Assembly (NCBI GenBank): GCA_013151745.1
Contig: JAADHS010000121.1
Location: 1-37,339 of the forward strand
Origin: Gammaproteobacteria bacterium
GTDB lineage: Bacteria > Pseudomonadota > Gammaproteobacteria > JAADHS01
Length of the DNA stretch: 37,339 bases
Direction: 5' to 3'
The notes under the pieces are model-generated. The model was not told the origin of the DNA and searched no databases. It was given only the letters and a program-made list of their open reading frames with translations. This document shows positions 7,301 to 15,414 of the stretch, piece after piece (the stretch's first letter is position 1; every line of letters starts with the position of its first letter). A program made the translations under genes and the position numbers.

Positions 7301-8764
7301 TTGGTCGCTCAATGTGGTTATCTAGCTATCGATCAAGGCGGGCATGCGAGTCGGGCTATTATATTTGATAATTCGGGTCACGTCCTTGCACACAGCGAAA
7401 CCGCTATTGCTACCAACAGAATCAAACCCGGTTGGGTCGAGCATGATCCTCAAGAATTACTCAATTCAGTTCAAAACGCAATACAAAACACCTTAAAAAA
7501 AATACATAGATCAGCGATTCAGGTCGTCTCTGCTGGCCTCGCAACACAGCGATCGAGCATTGTATGCTGGAACCGGGTGACAGGTGAAGCCCTCTCCCCT
7601 GTTATCAGTTGGCAAGACCACCGTGCCGAGCCTACTATTGCAGCTTTAGCTGCGCAACAACAGCGCATCCATAACAAAACCGGGTTATTTTTATCTCCTC
7701 ACTATGGTGCCAGTAAAATTAAGTGGTGTTTAGATTCTTTGCCTGCAGTCCAGGCGGCTTTGAAAAACAATATTTTATATATAGGGCCATTGGCTAGTTT
7801 CCTTGCAGCGCAATTGACGGCTCAGTCCATCGCTTATATTGACCCCGCTAATGCCGGGCGCACTTTGTTATGGAATCTCGAAACTCAGGACTGGGATCCA
7901 GAACTGCTGTCTTTATTTGGTATCCCGAGGTCTGTTTTACCCCAGTGTACGCCCAGTTTTTTTGCCTATGGTGATATCAAATTAAGCGAAATCGAATCAA
8001 AAAATCATGTTATTCCGTTGCAACTGTTAACAGGAGATCAACCTGCCGCTTTGTTCGCTCAAGGGCGACCCTCCGCCAAACAAACCTATGTTAATATGGG
8101 CACCGGCGTCTTTATTCAGCGCCTGCAGAAAAGTTCTGCTGACATTCCGGCACAGCTACTCAAAAGCTTAATATTAACGGGACAAAATGAGACTTATCAT
8201 ACTCTGGAAGGCACCATTAACGGAGGAGCCAGTGCGCTAGACTGGTTCGCCCAACATCACCAGTTACAGGACTGGAGAGAAAAGAGCACAGGCTGGCTAA
8301 AAAAAGAATACAGTAGCGCGGAGCTTCCATTGTTTATCAATACGGTGGGCGGGTTGGCTTCGCCTTTTTGGCGCACCGATATCACACCCCACTTTGTGGG
8401 TGAAGGTTCAATAGCGGCACAATTCGTCAGCGTTTTGGAAAGCATTTTGTTCTTGATCAAAGTCAATATGGAGTATATGGATCAATACCTCAGTACCGAA
8501 AATGGAATCAGGGTCAGCGGAGGACTCTCTCTGATTCCGGGGCTATGCCAAAAACTGGCTGATCTGACCCAATGTTCGGTCTCTCGTTCAGATCAAACTG
8601 AAGCAACGGCCAAAGGCCTGGCTTGGCTGCTGGCGCAACAACCGGCTCAAACAACAACTTATTGCTTTTATTCGCCACAAAAAAACATCGAATTACTGCA
8701 GCGCTATCGAAAATGGCTTACTATAATGGACAAAACATTATTAACCCTAAGGGGCTGTAAATAA
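7301..8764 (+). CDS. FGGY-family carbohydrate kinase, glycerol-kinase-like
   Basis: A 487-residue two-lobe sugar/polyol kinase (E. coli GlpK has 502). GlpK-like landmarks are the N-terminal AIDQGGHASRA phosphate loop, PGWVEHDPQE, and GDQPAALFAQG, which carries the catalytic-base Asp. Of the glycerol-binding residues in E. coli GlpK, Arg83, Trp103 and Asp245 are kept. Glu84 is replaced by Ser (ATQRSS) and Tyr135 by His (SPHYG), so another polyol or sugar is possible. Start: TTG at 7301 is preferred because a perfect GGAGG lies 5 nt upstream; the in-frame ATG at 7289 overlaps that site and has none of its own. The stop codon lies inside the left arm of a palindromic element, so the last residue or two are supplied by it. 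First gene of a glycerophospholipid-type catabolic cluster. Confidence 0.85.
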   Translation: MVAQCGYLAIDQGGHASRAIIFDNSGHVLAHSETAIATNRIKPGWVEHDPQELLNSVQNAIQNTLKKIHRSAIQVVSAGLATQRSSIVCWNRVTGEALSPVISWQDHRAEPTIAALAAQQQRIHNKTGLFLSPHYGASKIKWCLDSLPAVQAALKNNILYIGPLASFLAAQLTAQSIAYIDPANAGRTLLWNLETQDWDPELLSLFGIPRSVLPQCTPSFFAYGDIKLSEIESKNHVIPLQLLTGDQPAALFAQGRPSAKQTYVNMGTGVFIQRLQKSSADIPAQLLKSLILTGQNETYHTLEGTINGGASALDWFAQHHQLQDWREKSTGWLKKEYSSAELPLFINTVGGLASPFWRTDITPHFVGEGSIAAQFVSVLESILFLIKVNMEYMDQYLSTENGIRVSGGLSLIPGLCQKLADLTQCSVSRSDQTEATAKGLAWLLAQQPAQTTTYCFYSPQKNIELLQRYRKWLTIMDKTLLTLRGCK

Positions 8765-8896
8765 ATAACTTGGTATTCTACTGGTCTATCATTCCGTTTC
8801 CGGTGTTGCTCAAAGGATGACATTCAACGAATATGTGCACCTTTGAGCGCCTTGGAGACGAAATGCTATACTGCGTAGAATGCCAAGTTATTTATT
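8760..8896. mobile_element. Palindromic MITE-like element A
   Basis: Terminal arms of 22 bp are inverted with one mismatch: 8760-8781 (AATAAATAACTTGG then TATTCTAC) and 8875-8896 (CATTCTAC version). The symmetry continues inward imperfectly (GCTCAAAGG near 8808 against CCTTTGAGC near 8840; ATTC/GAAT at the centre near 8827), so the whole 137 bp is one long imperfect palindrome. There is no coding capacity. It fills nearly all of the gap between the kinase and GDPD genes and contains the kinase stop codon (8762-8764). A clean target duplication is not visible. Likely a non-autonomous element or a family of intergenic repeats. Confidence 0.65.
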
Positions 8897-8923
8897 ACAG
8901 ACCTTAAATTGAATGGATTCAAC

Positions 8924-9688
8924 ATGAGTAATTCCGAGTCTGCGCAGCGACAAGATTCATCCCCTACTTTCATCGCTCATCGCGGTTATGCAACAGCTTA
9001 TCCGGAAAACACCTTGCTGGCTTTAAACGAGGCCTTCAAGGCCGGTGCTGAACATGTCGAGTTTGATGTCCAATTTACGGCTGATGGTATTCCGGTCTTA
9101 TTGCATGACAACTTACTGAAACGAACCACGGGTCATGACGGTAATATACTCAATTTAACCTACAATGATATTATGCAATACCAAGCCTGTGAAACCGCTC
9201 GTTTTGGCTCTGCCTTTGCCAACATGGGGATAGGGATTCCCAGTTTGTCCGATGCGGTTTATTTACTGAAAAATTGGCCTCAATCCCATGCCTTTGTTGA
9301 AATAAAAGAGGAGAGTATCAAAGAATTTGGCATTGAAAAAATCATCAAAACGATGATCGAGGTCATTCAACCGGCTTCATTACAATGCACTTTAATTTCT
9401 TACGATTTACTGGCAGTACGCTGCGCTCGGGCGATGGGAGCAGAAAGTATCGGTTGGGTCATGACGGAATGGAACAAGGACTCGCTCAGTACCGCTACGG
9501 AACTGGCACCCGACTATTTATTTTGCAATCATAAAAAGGTACCAATGGATGAAACCTTACTGTGGCCTGGCCCCTGGAAATGGGTTTTGTTCGAAGTGGT
9601 ACATCCAGAAGTTGCCAGCGAATTACATCACATGGGTGCCGCTTTTATCGAGACCATGGATGTAGGCCAATTAATACATCATTTCTAG
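8924..9688 (+). CDS. Glycerophosphodiester phosphodiesterase
   Basis: A 254-residue cytoplasmic GDPD enzyme with no signal peptide. It hydrolyses glycerophosphodiesters (deacylated phospholipid head groups) to sn-glycerol-3-phosphate and an alcohol. The family signature is intact: AHRGYATAYPENT (catalytic His-Arg and the metal-binding Glu), HVEFDVQFTADGIPVLLHD (metal-binding Glu/Asp and second His), and FVEIKEE further on. It resembles UgpQ-type cytosolic enzymes. The ATG at 8924 is preferred over an in-frame TTG at 8909, with a weak TGGA ribosome site 7 nt upstream. It lies between the kinase and GlpD, so its product would feed directly into GlpD. Confidence 0.92.
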   Translation: MSNSESAQRQDSSPTFIAHRGYATAYPENTLLALNEAFKAGAEHVEFDVQFTADGIPVLLHDNLLKRTTGHDGNILNLTYNDIMQYQACETARFGSAFANMGIGIPSLSDAVYLLKNWPQSHAFVEIKEESIKEFGIEKIIKTMIEVIQPASLQCTLISYDLLAVRCARAMGAESIGWVMTEWNKDSLSTATELAPDYLFCNHKKVPMDETLLWPGPWKWVLFEVVHPEVASELHHMGAAFIETMDVGQLIHHF

Positions 9689-9775
9689 ATCATCAACCCT
9701 GGTTGTTTTACAGCATTGTGATAATCTCAACTTATAACGCTATGAATATATACCCGTGATTTACAAAGGTGAACC

Positions 9776-10984
9776 GTGACAAGCGCTCAGTATGATCTTG
9801 TTGTTGTTGGTGCCGGTATTCAAGGTGCTGGCATTGCTCAAGCTGCCAGCGCTCAAGGGTATCGTGTTCTGCTGCTGGAAAAAAACAATATTGCCGCAGG
9901 CACCTCCAGTCGTTCCAGCAAGTTGATTCATGGCGGTTTGCGCTACCTGGAAAGTGCTCAGTTTTCATTGGTTCGTGAATGCCTTAACGAACGTGCACGA
10001 TTACTTGAATTAGCCCCTGAGCTGGTTAAACTCAAACCTTTTTATTTTCCGGTATACCAGCAAAGCAGCCGTTGGCCGTGGCAGCTTTTTTGCGGTCTCA
10101 CTTTGTATAAAATATTAGGTCGTTTTAAAAAAAACGTTGCTTTCAAGACTGTTTCTAAAGAAAAATGGCAGACCTTGGATGGACTCAACCTCAAAGGGCT
10201 CAAAGCGGTATACCAATATTGGGATGCCCAGACCGATGATAAAGCATTGACTCAAGCGGTAGTGGCTTCAGCACTGGAATTGGGCACGACCTTGCACCTG
10301 CCTGCAACATTCCTGCATGCAAAAGTGACGAGCAACGAGGTAAAAATTGAATATCACTATCAAGGACAATCTCACCACTGCACTGCCGCCACTCTGGTTA
10401 ATGCTGCGGGTCCTTGGTGTAACGAGGTCATCAAGAAAGTTTTGCCTCCCTCCCCTCAGCTACAAATCGATCTTGTTCAGGGCACGCACATCCTTGTTAA
10501 GGGGAAGATTGGCGATCATATTTTTTATCTTGAATCCCCCAGCGATCAACGCCCGGTGTTTGTCATGCCCTGGGGAGAATATATTATGATCGGTACAACA
10601 GAAACCCCATTCAAGGGGCGGGCTGATGATGTTGCTCCGCAAACACAAGAAAAAACTTATTTACTAGAAGTGCTTTCTTATTATTTCCCCCAATTTCGCT
10701 CAGCCAGTACCGCCCGGATTGACTCTGCATTTGCGGGTCTACGCGTTTTACCCACGGAATCTGGCAGCCTCCACAACCGTACTCGCGACACACTTATTCA
10801 CGTTGATGACCCCAAGGAACCCCGTATACTCACCGTTTATGGCGGGAAACTCACCACCTACCGATTGACGGCGGAACGGGTCATCAAACGACTGAAGAAA
10901 CATTTACCCGTGCGTGACTGGAAAGCCCATGTCACAGAAATCAAACTAAAAACTAACGTAAGTAGTGATGCATCATTATTTTAA
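9776..10984 (+). CDS. glpD: FAD-dependent glycerol-3-phosphate dehydrogenase, C-terminally truncated
   Basis: This membrane-associated flavoenzyme oxidises sn-glycerol-3-phosphate to dihydroxyacetone phosphate and passes electrons to quinone. The FAD-binding VVVGAGIQGAGIA begins near residue 8; SSRSSKLIHGGLRYLES and the distal VYGGKLTTYRLTAERV motif are present. The start is GTG at 9776 with AAAGG 7 nt upstream. At 402 residues it lacks about 100 C-terminal residues of E. coli GlpD (501). The last codons (SSDASLF) and the TAA lie inside the left arm of palindromic element B, so the original 3' end appears to have been replaced by that insertion. No remnant of the missing domain is visible on the far side. 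The oxidase core is complete, so activity is plausible but uncertain. Confidence 0.9.
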   Translation: MTSAQYDLVVVGAGIQGAGIAQAASAQGYRVLLLEKNNIAAGTSSRSSKLIHGGLRYLESAQFSLVRECLNERARLLELAPELVKLKPFYFPVYQQSSRWPWQLFCGLTLYKILGRFKKNVAFKTVSKEKWQTLDGLNLKGLKAVYQYWDAQTDDKALTQAVVASALELGTTLHLPATFLHAKVTSNEVKIEYHYQGQSHHCTAATLVNAAGPWCNEVIKKVLPPSPQLQIDLVQGTHILVKGKIGDHIFYLESPSDQRPVFVMPWGEYIMIGTTETPFKGRADDVAPQTQEKTYLLEVLSYYFPQFRSASTARIDSAFAGLRVLPTESGSLHNRTRDTLIHVDDPKEPRILTVYGGKLTTYRLTAERVIKRLKKHLPVRDWKAHVTEIKLKTNVSSDASLF

Positions 10985-11120
10985 CAATTTCTTTGTCACT
11001 TTTTAAGTGACTCAGCGTTGCAGCTCCAGTCGCATAGTTCACTATGCTCTTTTTGCTGCGCCTTGATTCACATAAAAAATCCTGTGGTAGTTTGTTAAAA
11101 TAATGATGCATCACTACTTA
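10959..11120. mobile_element. Palindromic MITE-like element B with TA flanks, inserted at the 3' end of glpD
   Basis: Arms at 10960-10987 and 11092-11119 are perfect 28-bp inverted repeats (AAGTAGTGATGCATCATTAT and the next 8 bases). The element is symmetric about 11039.5, where GCATAGT-TC-ACTATGC forms the centre. Interior segments also pair imperfectly (GTGACTCAGCGTTGCAGC against GCTGCGCCTTGATTCAC). Taking 10961-11118 as the 158-bp element, TA stands on both sides, as expected for the target duplication of IS630/Tc1-mariner-type transposition. There is no ORF, so mobilisation would need a transposase in trans. It supplies the glpD stop codon. Confidence 0.75.
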
Positions 11121-11140
11121 AAAATCAAAATAGAGTCAAT

Positions 11141-13111
11141 ATGAAAAATTTATGGAATGACAAAGAAGCGGAACAATTCAAAGGGGAACTGGCGCAGCGT
11201 GTGTATACTTCGCGTTTGCTCGGACAAGATACCCGTCTGGTATTACATGGCGGGGGCAATACTTCCGTTAAAATTACAGAAACTTCGATTACGGGGCGTT
11301 CTGAAGACATTCTCTATGTCAAAGGCAGTGGTTGGGATCTCGTTACGATAGAAGAAGCCGGTTTTGCTCCCGTTAAAATGGCACCATTATTAGAGCTTGC
11401 AAAATTAGAATCGTTAACCGACCCGCAAATGGTGAATGAGCTTAAGACCAGCCTGACTTTGGCCACTGCACCCTCCCCTTCCGTTGAAACTATTTTACAC
11501 GCGACCTTACCCTATAAATATGTTGATCATACTCATTCTGATGCCATCGTTTCCATTACCAATACAGATCAAGGTGAAGCACATATCAGAAAAATTTACG
11601 GTGACCAGGTCGTCGTCATCCCTTACGTTATGCCAGGCTTTGATCTGGCTCGACTCTGTGCAAAAATATTCGCCACAGAAGCCAGTGACAACACCATCGG
11701 CATGGTGTTATTAAATCATGGTATTTTTTCTTTTTCGGACAACGCGAAAACGTCATACGATAGAATGATAAGCTTAGTCAATCAAGCCGAAGCTTACCTG
11801 GCTGCACAACGGGCATGGGAAATAACGATGCCACCCTCAACGCCTTCAGCACCTAACATTGTTGCACTGGCAACATTGCGCCATGATCTCTCTCTGGCGG
11901 CAGACAAAGCCATGATCGTCACTCGCGATACCAGTCAAATTGCGAATGACTTTGTCCATCACCCCGATGTTGCTCAACTTTCTCAACAAGGCCCTGCAAC
12001 ACCTGATCATGTCATTCGTACCAAAAGATTGCCATTACTGGGTACACAACTTAACTCTTACATTGATCATTATGTCCGCTATTTTAACACCCATGCTCCT
12101 CAGGCCAAAGATGAAAAAGCCATGCTTGACCCGGCACCCCGAGTCGTTATAGACCCAGATCTCGGGCTGCTCTGTGCGGGACAGACCATCAAAGACGCAT
12201 TTATTGTGCGCGACATTTATCAGCATACTATAGAGGTGATACTACGAGCCAGCGCCCTGGGGGGATATCAAGCCCTCTCTGCTCAAGATCTTTTTGACAT
12301 GGAGTATTGGGATCTGGAACAAGCCAAACTCAAAAAAGGCGGAACCCAGCCCCCCTTTACTGGCGAAGTGGCTTTGGTAACCGGTGCCGCCTCCGGCATA
12401 GGCCAGGCTTGCGTCACCAGTCTGCTGGCTCGCGGTGCGGCAGTTGTGGGCATTGATCTTGACAGTAAAGTCACCCAAATTCATGATCGGCCTGATTACC
12501 TCGGCATGGTCTGTGATGTCACCCAACCCGAGCGATTACAACAAGTTTTAACCGCAACGACCCATCGCTTTGGCGGGCTCGATATTCTGGTACTCAATGC
12601 CGGACTCTTCCCAGGAGGATGCCGCATAGAAACACTGGCTGATGAAGACTGGCGCAAGGTTATGGCCGTCAATCTTGATGCCAACTTCAGCTTGATGCGA
12701 GCAAGCTATCCGCTCTTGAAACTCGCACCCAATGGCGGGCGCGTTGTAGTCATTGGCTCCAAAAATGTGCCCGCTCCGGGTCCTGGTGCCGCAGCTTATT
12801 CCGCCTCCAAAGCCGCTCTGAATCAATTGGCTCGTGTCGCAGCTTTGGAATGGGGCGCGGACAATATTCGTATTAATTCGCTTCACCCTAATGCCGTATT
12901 TGATACCGCCTTATGGACAGATGAAGTTTTACAATCACGCGCCCAACATTATGGTTTAACCATAGACCAATATAAACGTAACAACGTATTGCAAACAGAG
13001 ATTACCAGCCGCGATGTTGCTGAATTAGCTGCTGAGTTATGTGGTGCGCTTTTTGCAAAAACCACAGCAGCACAAATCCCGGTTGACGGTGGAAACGAAC
13101 GCGTTATCTAA
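11141..13111 (+). CDS. Bifunctional class II aldolase / short-chain dehydrogenase (RhaD-like)
   Basis: A 656-residue fusion. Residues 1-230 are a class II aldolase/adducin domain with the phosphate-binding HGGGNTS (36-42) and zinc-ligand regions HTHSD (H130, H132) and NHG (H193). From about 408 on is an SDR oxidoreductase with the cofactor motif TGAASGIG (414-421), LNAG (485-488) and catalytic YSASK (Tyr553, Lys557). Proteins of this architecture act as rhamnulose-1-phosphate (or related ketose-1-phosphate) aldolase plus lactaldehyde dehydrogenase, yielding dihydroxyacetone phosphate and an oxidised or reduced C3 product; the true substrate here is not shown. It starts 20 bp after palindromic element B. 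Sharing the product dihydroxyacetone phosphate with GlpD may explain the grouping. Confidence 0.88.
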   Translation: MKNLWNDKEAEQFKGELAQRVYTSRLLGQDTRLVLHGGGNTSVKITETSITGRSEDILYVKGSGWDLVTIEEAGFAPVKMAPLLELAKLESLTDPQMVNELKTSLTLATAPSPSVETILHATLPYKYVDHTHSDAIVSITNTDQGEAHIRKIYGDQVVVIPYVMPGFDLARLCAKIFATEASDNTIGMVLLNHGIFSFSDNAKTSYDRMISLVNQAEAYLAAQRAWEITMPPSTPSAPNIVALATLRHDLSLAADKAMIVTRDTSQIANDFVHHPDVAQLSQQGPATPDHVIRTKRLPLLGTQLNSYIDHYVRYFNTHAPQAKDEKAMLDPAPRVVIDPDLGLLCAGQTIKDAFIVRDIYQHTIEVILRASALGGYQALSAQDLFDMEYWDLEQAKLKKGGTQPPFTGEVALVTGAASGIGQACVTSLLARGAAVVGIDLDSKVTQIHDRPDYLGMVCDVTQPERLQQVLTATTHRFGGLDILVLNAGLFPGGCRIETLADEDWRKVMAVNLDANFSLMRASYPLLKLAPNGGRVVVIGSKNVPAPGPGAAAYSASKAALNQLARVAALEWGADNIRINSLHPNAVFDTALWTDEVLQSRAQHYGLTIDQYKRNNVLQTEITSRDVAELAAELCGALFAKTTAAQIPVDGGNERVI

Positions 13112-13151
13112 AAAATGAACAAAGGGGATAGGGCTGTTACGAGTTACGGTA

Positions 13152-13976
13152 TTGGCTGATAAAAAAAAGACCTTCGGACTCATTATCTGGGTTCTGGTAC
13201 TCTTAACGGGCTGCGCCAAGCCCGGTATCAGCCAGTTTATTACACCTGACCCGGAGTCCATTCATCAGATTGATTTAAACCCGACAGAAGATACCGTCGT
13301 ATTGATCTATAGCCATGGGTCGTTAGCTGAGCAATATCGCGATGTATGTAACCCGCTACAGCGTTATGGCCTGGGTGCAACCCCTGAGGTGATAGCCAAG
13401 CTCAGCCATCGTTTCATCCATAACAAACGTATTCTGGTCTACTCTCTCTGCTCTTCACTCAAGTGGCGTCTCAAACTGAAAAACACGGTTGCCAATATAA
13501 AACTGGAGATCAGAACAGCAGAAATTGCCAGGCAAGTACAATTTTTTTTAGATGCCGGGATTCCCGCCAAACAAATATTTTTAACAGGGCATTCAGCAGG
13601 GGGCTGGGCCTCTCTGAATTATTTGCGAAACCATCCTGATACCGTTAATGCGGCGATCATTTTTGCCCCCGCGTTTGCCGGTCACTGGCAAAACAGACCC
13701 AAACAATGGCAACGTTTTTATACCTCTCAGAAAAATAATCTACAAAGTGCACCCCAGTTACCCGTATTAATTTTTGCTTTTGAAAACGACCCTTACTATC
13801 AATTAACCGAAATCAGCTTCTTTAAAAAAATACCTGGTGTTACCTTCAAAGCACTGACTCAAACTTTAAACAGGCCCTGTAAACTATCAGGGCACCAGGC
13901 TGCATTTAGTCGGTGTTTTACACAATTTTTTCAACGGAAAATAGAGCAGTATATCCACCAGAGGTTGCAAGATTAA
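13152..13976 (+). CDS. Lipoprotein alpha/beta hydrolase
   Basis: A 274-residue protein with an N-terminal lipoprotein signal (KKKTFGLIIWVLVLLTGC, Cys21) and a serine hydrolase fold. The nucleophile elbow is GHSAGG with Ser148; an acid in FENDPYY and a His in LSGHQAAF are plausible triad partners. It is probably anchored in the envelope; the substrate is unknown. The only in-frame start that keeps the signal peptide is TTG at 13152, with no clear ribosome site, so translation may be weak or coupled to the aldolase gene 40 bp upstream. Several cysteines in the mature part (residues 66, 100, and late in the protein) could form disulfides. Confidence 0.82.
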   Translation: MADKKKTFGLIIWVLVLLTGCAKPGISQFITPDPESIHQIDLNPTEDTVVLIYSHGSLAEQYRDVCNPLQRYGLGATPEVIAKLSHRFIHNKRILVYSLCSSLKWRLKLKNTVANIKLEIRTAEIARQVQFFLDAGIPAKQIFLTGHSAGGWASLNYLRNHPDTVNAAIIFAPAFAGHWQNRPKQWQRFYTSQKNNLQSAPQLPVLIFAFENDPYYQLTEISFFKKIPGVTFKALTQTLNRPCKLSGHQAAFSRCFTQFFQRKIEQYIHQRLQD

Positions 13977-14290
13977 ACCGCATTTTTCACAGGGGCACGC
14001 GAAAATCGCGCAGTAGACTATTTTCACAATGGATAGGATGAGCGATCGGCAATTTTGCCAATTGGTTTTAACGTTGCGCTTCTTGCTATCTCTATGTCGC
14101 TTTTCACAAGTATTTTTCCTAAATTTCACCAATATAATTTGGGTCTGGACGTAGGTTGCAGACAAAAATTGCAATGTCAATTATAGTAATAACTTATCCG
14201 GCCATTAGCAAAAAAATTCAATTTTTTCTGCGTTTATGTTATCTGGTAAAATAATAGAAATTAATTTTTTTGTAGTAAGGATAGGTTTTC
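13977..14290. other. Intergenic region upstream of frmA
   Basis: No gene is visible in about 310 bp. The octamer TTTTCACA occurs three times (near 13984, 14021 and 14100). The last 100 bp are very AT-rich and contain a TAAAAT that could be a -10 for frmA, without a convincing -35. A small GCGA-AAA-TCGC hairpin lies near 14000. Nothing firm can be assigned. Confidence 0.4.
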
Positions 14291-15400
14291 ATGAAAACAC
14301 GGGCAGCGGTTGCTTTTGAAGCGGAAAAACCCCTTGAGATTGTCGAGCTTGATCTTGAGGGACCAAAGGCGGGAGAAGTTTTGGTTGAAATCAAGGCTAC
14401 TGGCATTTGTCACACCGATGCTTTCACCCTGTCTGGAGACGATCCCGAGGGTATGTTTCCGGCTGTTTTGGGTCATGAGGGGGCTGGAATTGTGGTGGAG
14501 ATCGGTTCCGGTGTTACCTCGGTTGCAGTGGGTGATCATGTTATCCCGCTTTATACGCCGGAATGTAGGGAATGTGATTATTGCCTGAACCCAAAAACCA
14601 ATCTGTGCCAATCAATCCGGGAAACTCAAGGGCGCGGCTTGATGCCTGACGGCACTTCGCGTCTGTCTTATAAAGGGCAACCGGTATTGCATTATATGGG
14701 CTGCTCCACCTTTTCAAATTTTTCTGTTATGCCGGAAATTGCCGTAGCAAAAGTGCGCAAAGATGCCCCGTTTGAGCAGATTTGTTACATTGGTTGCGGA
14801 GTAACAACCGGAGTTGGTGCCGTGGCATTTGATGCCAAAGTAGAGCCTGGATCCAACGTGGTGGTGTTTGGACTTGGCGGCATCGGGCTGAACGTTATTC
14901 AGGGCGCAAGAATGGTTGGAGCCGACAAAATTATCGGGGTTGATCTAAACCCTGATCGCAAAGAAATAGCCAAAAATTTTGGCATGACCCATTTTGTAAA
15001 TCCAAATAAAATTTCTGGCGATTTGGTTGCCCATCTGGTGGAACTTACTGGAGGGGGGGCTGATTATAGTTTTGAATGTATCGGCAATGTAAATACCATG
15101 CGTCAGGCTCTTGAATGTTGCCATAAGGGCTGGGGAGAAAGCGTTATTATTGGTGTTGCCGGAGCCGGAAAAGAAATTGCCACCCGTCCGTTTCAATTGG
15201 TTACCGGCCGCGTTTGGCGCGGCACGGCATTTGGGGGCGCTCGCGGGCGCACTGATGTTCCAAAAATTGTCGATTGGTACATGGATAAAAAAATCAATAT
15301 TGACGATTTGATTACCCACACCATGCCGCTGGAAGATATCAATAAGGCGTTTGATCTGATGCATGCGGGTAAATCCATCCGCTCGGTCGTAGTGTTTTAG
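14291..15400 (+). CDS. frmA: S-(hydroxymethyl)glutathione dehydrogenase / class III alcohol dehydrogenase
   Basis: This zinc- and NAD-dependent enzyme oxidises S-hydroxymethylglutathione, the spontaneous adduct of formaldehyde and glutathione, to S-formylglutathione; many class III ADHs also reduce S-nitrosoglutathione. The 369-residue length is typical. Catalytic zinc ligands are Cys40 (ATGICHTD), His62 (GHEGAG) and Cys169 (IGCGVTTG). Structural zinc cysteines are 92, 95, 98 and 106. The NAD fold has GLGGIG at 194-199. The ATG has AAGGA/AGG ribosome-site bases about 8-15 nt upstream. It is followed within 14 bp by the next enzyme of the same pathway. No FrmR-type repressor gene is adjacent, so regulation is unclear. 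Confidence 0.97.
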   Translation: MKTRAAVAFEAEKPLEIVELDLEGPKAGEVLVEIKATGICHTDAFTLSGDDPEGMFPAVLGHEGAGIVVEIGSGVTSVAVGDHVIPLYTPECRECDYCLNPKTNLCQSIRETQGRGLMPDGTSRLSYKGQPVLHYMGCSTFSNFSVMPEIAVAKVRKDAPFEQICYIGCGVTTGVGAVAFDAKVEPGSNVVVFGLGGIGLNVIQGARMVGADKIIGVDLNPDRKEIAKNFGMTHFVNPNKISGDLVAHLVELTGGGADYSFECIGNVNTMRQALECCHKGWGESVIIGVAGAGKEIATRPFQLVTGRVWRGTAFGGARGRTDVPKIVDWYMDKKINIDDLITHTMPLEDINKAFDLMHAGKSIRSVVVF

Positions 15401-15414
15401 GGCCTGTGATCAAC

